Assembly: GCF_000832305.1 (NCBI RefSeq)
Contig: NZ_CP010536.1
Coordinates: 62,001 to 126,000, forward strand
Source of the DNA: Cupriavidus basilensis
Lineage (GTDB): Bacteria > Pseudomonadota > Gammaproteobacteria > Burkholderiales > Burkholderiaceae
Direction: 5' to 3'
DNA: 64,000 bases
Within the stretch, counting starts at the first letter, position 1. Each line of letters opens with the position of its first letter. Of the stretch, positions 58,439 to 64,000 are shown piece after piece. The position numbers and the translations under genes are program-made. The notes beneath the pieces are model-generated. The model was not told where the DNA came from, searched no databases, and saw nothing but the letters and a program-made list of their open reading frames with translations.

Positions 58439-60526
58439 ATGAAGCTCCAATTTCAGACATTCGGGGTCGCGCTGAGCGGCGCGGCGCTGCTGGCGCTGGC
58501 CGCCTGCGGCGGTGGCGGCAGCGATAGCACAAGCAGCGGCTCCACCGGCGACAAGCCGGTCCTGGCCGCGGCCGCGGTGACCGGCACGGCCGCCACCGGC
58601 GCGGCGCTGGCCAACGCCAATGTGGCCATCACCGACAGCGCGGGCGCATCCCCCTGCCAGGAAGCCGCGATCACCACCAGCGCGCTGGGCACCTACACCT
58701 GTACCCTGAAGACGGGCGAGGTGGCGCCGTTCTTCGTGGTCGTAACCGACCCCACGGGCAACACCGCCCCGCTGGTCAGCGTGAGCACCGTCACGCCGGC
58801 CGCCGGCGCCAAGCTGACCATCAATGCCACGCCGCTGACCACGGCCATCGTGGCGCAACTCGCCGCCGACGGCAATCCGCTGACGTTCGTCAGCGGCAAG
58901 ACGGTGGACGCCGCCGCCTTGCAAAAGGTCACCGCCAACGTGGTCGCGCAGCTCGCCAGCGTGCTCGCCGCCATCGGCGCGCCCGCCAGCTACGATCCGT
59001 TCTCGACCGCCATCACCGCCGCCTCGACCGCCGGCGTGGGCAATACCGCCGACCAGGTGCTCGATATCGTCAAGGTGGTCACGGATCCGGCCACCGGCAA
59101 GCTGGCGCTGGCCACCGTCGACAACCCGACGCCCGTGGCCATCGCCACCGCCGCCAGCACGGGCGGCACGCTCGCCGCGCCGCCCGCCGGCGTCGCGGCG
59201 CTGCCGCAGGCAGCGCAGGCGGTCGCCAAGGGGCTCTCAGCCTGCTTCGCGCTGCCCGCCGCGCAGCGCGTGACGTCCTCCAATACCAGCCTGAGCGCGT
59301 CGCAGGGCGGCCCGGAAGTCGATGGGGTGGCGTCCGCATGCCAGAACATCGCCGCCGACATCAGCAACGCGGCCGGTGTCGATTTCCTGCACAACGGCTT
59401 TCACTTCGGGCAATTGCTCTATGGCATCCTGACCAGCGATACCATGACGGGCGCACAGTTCAGCGTGCCGGAAATCATGGCGTTCTATCCCGCCGCGTCG
59501 ACGGCCTCGGGGCGTGATGAAGCCATCTTCAATATCCGGTACCTGGACGCCAGCGGCAATCCCGGCAACATCATCACGACGGCCCGCGATATCGCGGGTG
59601 GCGCCACCAGCGCGCATCCGTCGAGCTGGTGGCTGGTCGGCAACCAGCAGCCGGTCGACGTCACGCTCAAGCTCCAGATCCGGCGCGTCGAGCAGATGAA
59701 TCCGGGTTTCAACAAGAGCAACAACAACTACAGCCACTTCCAGAACGGCATCCAGTTCATGATCAACGCCAAGGGCCCGGGCAGCGTCGTCAACAACGCT
59801 CCCCTGAGCTATGCGCGCGTGACCGGGCCCGGCTTGCCGAGCAGTGGCATCGTCTATATCGCGCCGGTCCCGGCCGAGGCGGGCCAGACCTACATGGACG
59901 TGAGCAACAAGACCGGCACGGTGCCCGTCACCGCCCAGTGCGGCAACGAGTTCAGTCCGCCCTCGCCGTCGTACAACTGCCCGAACTTCTGGTTCTCGCG
60001 GACCGCGGGCCTCAGCGGTAGCGCGGCCAGCACCCTGGCGGGCAACCCTGCCAGCCTGGTGTGGGCGCAAGCGGCGGACAACGCGGATGCCTCCAAGGTG
60101 GTCAAGGGTGCGAAGTACCGTATCGAGCTGTTCCATGGCACCAACACCACGCCGACCTACAGCTACAACAAGACCCTGCTGAGCGACCTCGTGCCGGCAA
60201 CGCAAGGCGCGAACCTGCCGTGGAACACGCTGGGCAGCAAGTCGCTGGCCGCACTGGACCCGTCCAACGCCAGCCTGGCCGGTGCGCAGACGTCGCTGAC
60301 GGCGGACTGGGTGCAGAATGTCTCCGCCCAGCAGATCGGCAGCGTTGCCGCCACGGTCGACAACAGCGGCACCTGGAGCACCTCCACGCCGGCGCCCAGG
60401 GGCGCGACCTCGATCGTGGTCAACGCGGCGGTGCCGGCCTTCACGGCCACCACCAGCCGCGGGCTGCTGTTCGGGTACCGCATGCTGGATAACAGCAACA
60501 AGTCGGCGGTCTTTACCTACAACTGA
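58439..60526 (+). CDS. large lipoprotein of unknown function
   Basis: 695 residues. Signal peptide ends in the lipobox LLALAACGGGG, so the mature N-terminal cysteine is lipidated and followed by a Gly/Ser linker. Residues about 45-110 look like a carboxypeptidase-regulatory/Ig-like module (GTAATGAALANANVAITDSA, ALGTYTCTLKTGEV). The rest is Ala/Thr-rich and then an extracellular-looking beta-rich part with paired cysteines (CQNIAADIS, TAQCGNEFSPPSPSYNC). I do not recognise the family. Strong Shine-Dalgarno AGGGGGG; a good terminator follows, so it is monocistronic. Confidence 0.85.
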   Translation: MKLQFQTFGVALSGAALLALAACGGGGSDSTSSGSTGDKPVLAAAAVTGTAATGAALANANVAITDSAGASPCQEAAITTSALGTYTCTLKTGEVAPFFVVVTDPTGNTAPLVSVSTVTPAAGAKLTINATPLTTAIVAQLAADGNPLTFVSGKTVDAAALQKVTANVVAQLASVLAAIGAPASYDPFSTAITAASTAGVGNTADQVLDIVKVVTDPATGKLALATVDNPTPVAIATAASTGGTLAAPPAGVAALPQAAQAVAKGLSACFALPAAQRVTSSNTSLSASQGGPEVDGVASACQNIAADISNAAGVDFLHNGFHFGQLLYGILTSDTMTGAQFSVPEIMAFYPAASTASGRDEAIFNIRYLDASGNPGNIITTARDIAGGATSAHPSSWWLVGNQQPVDVTLKLQIRRVEQMNPGFNKSNNNYSHFQNGIQFMINAKGPGSVVNNAPLSYARVTGPGLPSSGIVYIAPVPAEAGQTYMDVSNKTGTVPVTAQCGNEFSPPSPSYNCPNFWFSRTAGLSGSAASTLAGNPASLVWAQAADNADASKVVKGAKYRIELFHGTNTTPTYSYNKTLLSDLVPATQGANLPWNTLGSKSLAALDPSNASLAGAQTSLTADWVQNVSAQQIGSVAATVDNSGTWSTSTPAPRGATSIVVNAAVPAFTATTSRGLLFGYRMLDNSNKSAVFTYN

Positions 60527-60612
60527 CCGTGTAACTGACCGTACAACTGACGCAACGGATCAGGCGCTCCTGACGCGGCCGGCGCCACAGCCGGCTTCGG
60601 CGACCTGCATAG

Positions 60613-60646
60613 CCCCGCAAGGCCAACAGCCTGCGGGGTTTTTTTT
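60613..60646 (+). terminator. intrinsic terminator after the lipoprotein gene
   Basis: CCCCGCA pairs with TGCGGGG, an inner GGC-CAACA-GCC extends the stem, and eight Ts follow (60639-60646). Textbook Rho-independent form. Confidence 0.9.
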
Positions 60647-60712
60647 GGCGGGCGCCGATGCCCGGCAAGCGGGATGGGCGCCGCCACGGGCTTTCGCACC
60701 GTTTTTACGCGA

Positions 60713-60740
60713 TTTTTATATCTTCTTTACACCCCCGCCG
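60713..60740 (+). promoter_or_regulatory. KdpE-box-like sequence upstream of kdp
   Basis: TTTTTATATCTTCTTTACAC followed by CCCCGCCG closely resembles the T-rich KdpE operator of the E. coli kdpFABC promoter (as I recall it, TTTATACTTTTTTTACACC then CCGCCC). It lies about 70-100 bases before the first small open frame. No kdpDE gene is inside the window; they would be expected beyond kdpC. Confidence 0.6.
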
Positions 60741-60810
60741 TCCCTCTCTACCCCGTTTTTACCGCTCGATCCCTAATCTGCCATCTGTGAATCACTCACG
60801 GTGTGTTGCC

Positions 60811-60978
60811 ATGGACGGGATCTATTTCATTGGTTTGTTGCTGTTTGGTGCGCTGACCGGCGCATTGCTGCTCTTGTGCGCCGCACTCGGCGGCAAACCG
60901 CCGGGAGCGGCCGAGGGGCCGGGCGCAGACGCCGCCGACGCGCGCCGCAAGGACAGCGCCACCGACAGGAGGCTGTGA
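60811..60978 (+). CDS. small membrane protein upstream of kdpF
   Basis: 55 residues: one membrane helix (IYFIGLLLFGALTGALLLLC) and a hydrophilic tail rich in Ala/Asp/Arg. Its stop (TGA 60976-60978) overlaps the kdpF ATG by one base, so it belongs to the kdp operon. I do not know a function; it may be an accessory peptide of the pump. Confidence 0.6.
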   Translation: MDGIYFIGLLLFGALTGALLLLCAALGGKPPGAAEGPGADAADARRKDSATDRRL

Positions 60979-61067
60979 TGGACTGGGCTGACCTGCTGGG
61001 CGGCGTGCTCGCCGTTGCTGTCTTTATCTACCTCCTGATCGCCCTGTTCCGGCCGGAGAAATTCTGA
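60978..61067 (+). CDS. kdpF: K+-transporting ATPase subunit KdpF
   Basis: 29-residue single-helix peptide ([20 protein letters not shown], then KF) that stabilises the KdpFABC complex; the FxYLxxALxRPEKF pattern is typical. Overlaps its neighbours by one base on each side. Confidence 0.9.
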   Translation: MDWADLLGGVLAVAVFIYLLIALFRPEKF

Positions 61068-62887
61068 TGTCCACCGAATTCCTGGGACTACTGGTCCTCT
61101 ATCTAGCCATCCTGCTGGCGCTCGCGCCCTTCGTGGGGCGTTATATCCGCCGCGCGATGGAAGACGACCGCTATCTCGCCACGGCCTGGGGCCGCCCACT
61201 TGAGCGCGTGCTGTATCGCGTGGCGGGCGTGCGCGCCAATGCCGAGATGGGCTGGAAGCAATATGCCATCGCGGTCATCGCCTTCAACATGCTGGGCGTG
61301 GTGGTGGTCTATGCGCTGCAGCGCATGCAGGCCTGGCTGCCGCTTAACCCGCAAGGCTTCGGCGCGGTGTCGCCGGACTCGGCCTTCAACACCGCCGTGA
61401 GCTTCGTCGCCAATACCAACTGGCAGGGCTATGCGGGCGAATCCACCATGAGCTATCTCACGCAGATGCTGGCGCTCACGGTGCAGAACTTCTTCTCGGC
61501 GGCCACCGGCATCGCGGTGGTGTTCGCGCTGATCCGCGGCTTTGCGCGCCAGAGCGCGGCCACCATCGGCAACTTCTGGGTCGACATGACGCGCTGCACG
61601 CTCTATGTGCTGGTGCCGATTTCCGCTGCGATCGCGCTGGCGCTGGTCAGCCAGGGCGTGATCCAGAATTTCGACAGCTACAAGGAAGTCAGCCTGGTCA
61701 CGCCGGTCGAATACAGCCAGCCCAAGGTGGACGCAGCCGGGCAGCCCGTGCTCGACGCCAAGGGCGCGCCGGTGATGGAGGCCATGAAGACCGACAAGCA
61801 GACGCTGGCAATGGGCCCGGTGGCTTCGCAGGAAGCCATCAAGATGCTCGGCACCAACGGCGGTGGCTTCTTCAACGCCAATTCGGCCCATCCGTTCGAG
61901 AACCCGACCGAGCTTGCCAACCTGATCGAGATGCTGGCCATCTTCCTGATCCCGGCGGCGCTGTGCTTCACCTTCGGCGAGATGGTCAAGGACCGCCGCC
62001 AGGGCGTGGCGATCCTGGCGTCGATGGCGGTGATCTTCGTCGTGATGGCATGCGTCGCCGCAGCCTCCGAGCAGCAGGCCAACGCCGCGCTGGCGGGTTT
62101 GCCGATCGACCATGCGGCCAGCGCGCTGCAGGCGGGCGGCAATATGGAAGGCAAGGAAACGCGCTTCGGCATCGCCGCCACCGCGCTGTTCGCCACCATC
62201 ACCACGGCGGCGTCGTGCGGCGCGGTCAACGCCATGCACGACTCCTTCACCGCCATCGGCGGGCTGGTGCCGATGCTGCTGATGCAGCTTGGCGAAGTGG
62301 TGTTCGGCGGCGTCGGCTCTGGCCTGTACGGCATGCTGGTGTATGCGGTGCTCGCCGTGTTCATCGCGGGCCTGATGATCGGCCGCACGCCGGAGTACCT
62401 GGGCAAGAAGATCGAGACCTATGAGATGAAGATGACCGCGGTGGCGATCCTCGTCACGCCGCTGCTGGTGCTGCTGGGCACGGCCGTGGCGGTGATGGTG
62501 GAGCCGGGCCGCGCGGGCGTGTTCAACCCGGGCACGCACGGCTTCTCGGAGATCCTCTACGCGCTTTCGTCGGCCGCCAACAACAACGGCAGCGCCTTCG
62601 CCGGCCTGTCGGCCAACACGCCCTTCTACAACGTGCTGCTGGCCGCGGCGATGTGGTTCGGCCGCTTCTGGATCATCGTGCCGATCCTGGCCATGGCGGG
62701 ATCGCTGGCGGCCAAGCGCAGGCTGCCGGTGACGGGCGGCACCATGCCCACGCACGGCCCGCTGTTCGTGGTGCTGCTGGTCGGCTCGGTGCTGATGGTG
62801 GGCGCGCTCACCTATATCCCGGCGCTGGCGCTGGGCCCGGTGGCAGAGCAGCTGCAGGCGCCGGTGGTCTCGGCGGCTAGCAAGTAA
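61067..62887 (+). CDS. kdpA: K+-transporting ATPase subunit KdpA
   Basis: 606-residue K+-channel-like subunit of the high-affinity potassium pump. It carries the four P-loop repeats of the family, e.g. [39 protein letters not shown] and [20 protein letters not shown]. Start overlaps the kdpF stop; the kdpB start follows within 12 bases. Confidence 0.97.
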   Translation: MSTEFLGLLVLYLAILLALAPFVGRYIRRAMEDDRYLATAWGRPLERVLYRVAGVRANAEMGWKQYAIAVIAFNMLGVVVVYALQRMQAWLPLNPQGFGAVSPDSAFNTAVSFVANTNWQGYAGESTMSYLTQMLALTVQNFFSAATGIAVVFALIRGFARQSAATIGNFWVDMTRCTLYVLVPISAAIALALVSQGVIQNFDSYKEVSLVTPVEYSQPKVDAAGQPVLDAKGAPVMEAMKTDKQTLAMGPVASQEAIKMLGTNGGGFFNANSAHPFENPTELANLIEMLAIFLIPAALCFTFGEMVKDRRQGVAILASMAVIFVVMACVAAASEQQANAALAGLPIDHAASALQAGGNMEGKETRFGIAATALFATITTAASCGAVNAMHDSFTAIGGLVPMLLMQLGEVVFGGVGSGLYGMLVYAVLAVFIAGLMIGRTPEYLGKKIETYEMKMTAVAILVTPLLVLLGTAVAVMVEPGRAGVFNPGTHGFSEILYALSSAANNNGSAFAGLSANTPFYNVLLAAAMWFGRFWIIVPILAMAGSLAAKRRLPVTGGTMPTHGPLFVVLLVGSVLMVGALTYIPALALGPVAEQLQAPVVSAASK

Positions 62888-62898
62888 TGGAGAAACGC

Positions 62899-64000
62899 AT
62901 GCAACAAGAATCCATGGTGACGCGCAGCAAGAACGCCGGCGCGGCACCGGCAAACACTACCCCGGCCACCAGCGTGGTCACGCCGGCCCTGGCCGCGCAA
63001 AAGAGCGGCGGCCATCATCGCCCGCGCGGTGGCATGTTCGCGCCCGAGCTCGTCAAGCCGGCCCTGCTCGATTCGGTGAAGAAGCTCTCGCCGCGCGACC
63101 AGTTGCGCAACCCGGTGATGTTCGTGGTCTATGTGGGCAGCATCCTGACCACGATCCTGTTCTTCCGCGCGCTGTTCTCGCCCGCCACGGCGGGCGGCGA
63201 GAGCGCCGGGTTTATCCTGGCCGTGTCGGTGTGGCTGTGGTTCACCGTGCTCTTCGCCAACTTTGCCGAAGCGCTGGCCGAGGGCCGCAGCAAGCAGCAA
63301 GCCGAAGCGCTGCGCGGGCTCAAGACCACCGTCACCGCCAAGCTGGTCAAGGAAGGCCGGCGCGACTACCGCGCCGCCGGCGCCACCGAGGCGCGCGGCG
63401 CTGCCGCGCTGCGCCGTGGCGACGTGGTGCTGGTCGAGGCGGGCGACATGGTGCCCGGCGACGGGGACGTGATCGAAGGCGTGGCCTCGGTGGACGAGAG
63501 CGCCATTACCGGCGAATCGGCTCCCGTGATCCGCGAGTCCGGCGGTGACTTTTCTTCGGTCACCGGCGGCACGCGCGTGCTGTCCGACTGGATCGTGGTG
63601 CGCATCACCACCAATCCGGGCGAGAGCTTCATTGACCGCATGATCACCATGGTGGAAGGCGCCAAGCGCCAGAAGACGCCGAACGAACTGGCGCTGACCA
63701 TCCTGCTGGTGGGCCTGACCATCGTGCTGCTGCTGGCCACGGCCACGCTGCAGCCGTTCTCGGTGTACAGCGTGTTCGTCGCCAAGGCCGGCATGCCCGT
63801 CACCATCACCGTGCTGATCGCGCTGCTGGTGTGCCTGATCCCGACCACCATCGGCGGGCTGCTGTCGGCCATCGGCGTGGCCGGCATGAGCCGCATGATG
63901 GAAGCCAACGTGATCGCCACCTCGGGCCGCGCGGTGGAAGCCGCTGGCGACGTGGACGTACTGCTGCTCGACAAGACCGGCACCATCACGCACGGCAACC
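62899..64000 (+). CDS. kdpB: K+-transporting P-type ATPase subunit KdpB (partial, 3' end outside window)
   Basis: P-type ATPase energising the pump; 367 codons are inside the window. The actuator motif is in [12 protein letters not shown] and the phosphorylation site [10 protein letters not shown] lies at the very edge. A long Ala-rich N-terminus precedes the core. ATG 62899 (GGAG at 62889-62892) is preferred to ATG 62887, which overlaps the kdpA stop. Confidence 0.96.
   Translation, partial: MQQESMVTRSKNAGAAPANTTPATSVVTPALAAQKSGGHHRPRGGMFAPELVKPALLDSVKKLSPRDQLRNPVMFVVYVGSILTTILFFRALFSPATAGGESAGFILAVSVWLWFTVLFANFAEALAEGRSKQQAEALRGLKTTVTAKLVKEGRRDYRAAGATEARGAAALRRGDVVLVEAGDMVPGDGDVIEGVASVDESAITGESAPVIRESGGDFSSVTGGTRVLSDWIVVRITTNPGESFIDRMITMVEGAKRQKTPNELALTILLVGLTIVLLLATATLQPFSVYSVFVAKAGMPVTITVLIALLVCLIPTTIGGLLSAIGVAGMSRMMEANVIATSGRAVEAAGDVDVLLLDKTGTITHGN

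Noticed and set aside
1..64000. CRISPR arrays, tRNA genes, insertion sequences, prophage genes
   Set aside because: No regularly spaced direct repeats, cloverleaf-like sequences, transposase or integrase motifs were found on reading both strands.

Overview
The window is GC-rich, densely coded bacterial chromosome. A Burkholderiaceae betaproteobacterium, most likely Cupriavidus or a close relative, fits best. The basis is gene content and style: minC-minD-minE next to a CorA transporter, a Burkholderia-type porin, an orphan Bug/TctC solute receptor, many LysR/GntR/MarR regulators, several amide- and amino-acid-catabolic clusters, and kdpFABC. This is an inference from family content; no 16S gene or other marker is present. 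No tRNA, rRNA, CRISPR, integrase or insertion sequence was seen.

Layout. 1-0.95 kb: one unrecognised small gene and a decayed-looking stretch. 1.0-9.2 kb: a livKHMGF-type ABC importer with an amidase, an N-carbamoyl-amino-acid-hydrolase-like M20 enzyme and an XRE-cupin regulator, so a likely uptake-and-hydrolysis operon for an amide or ureide. 9.2-12.4 kb: a strong riboswitch-like leader ahead of an ADP-ribosylglycohydrolase, then a DUF445 membrane protein and a MazG-like pyrophosphohydrolase. 12.6-20.1 kb: an M81 (MlrC) peptidase, a GntR regulator with two winged helices, a polar-amino-acid ABC importer and a UxaA-type dehydratase. 20.2-24.9 kb: glutathione peroxidase, a MoaD/ThiS-like protein ending in Gly-Gly paired with a beta-propeller protein, and dbpA plus a RIO kinase. 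25-32.7 kb: DUF2855/TetR, a CDGSH iron-sulphur protein, a CBS protein, a DHA2 exporter, a second (exported) glutathione peroxidase, an MBL-fold protein and a GST. 32.8-35.7 kb: two convergent LysR genes and an NAD(P)-binding epimerase-like gene. 35.8-42.1 kb: a hydantoinase-centred catabolic cluster with an Asp/Glu-racemase-like protein, an arylmalonate-decarboxylase-like protein, an MFS importer, and a divergent GntR-FAH pair. 42.5-51 kb: M20 peptidases, AraC, a fosmidomycin-type exporter, MarR/EamA and a Bug receptor. 51-53.5 kb: a two-component locus with one receiver-dead regulator, one canonical regulator and a degenerate histidine kinase. 53.6-58.1 kb: porin, minEDC and corA. 58.4-64 kb: a large lipoprotein and kdpF-A-B with a KdpE-box-like promoter; kdpB runs off the window.

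The strongest candidates for something undescribed are: (i) the leader at about 9290-9409, where a 10-bp closing helix and an intrinsic terminator compete for the same four bases and the terminator also covers the Shine-Dalgarno; (ii) the two-component locus at 51.0-53.5 kb with complementary losses of catalytic residues; and (iii) the MoaD-like-GG plus beta-propeller gene pair at 21.0-22.5 kb.
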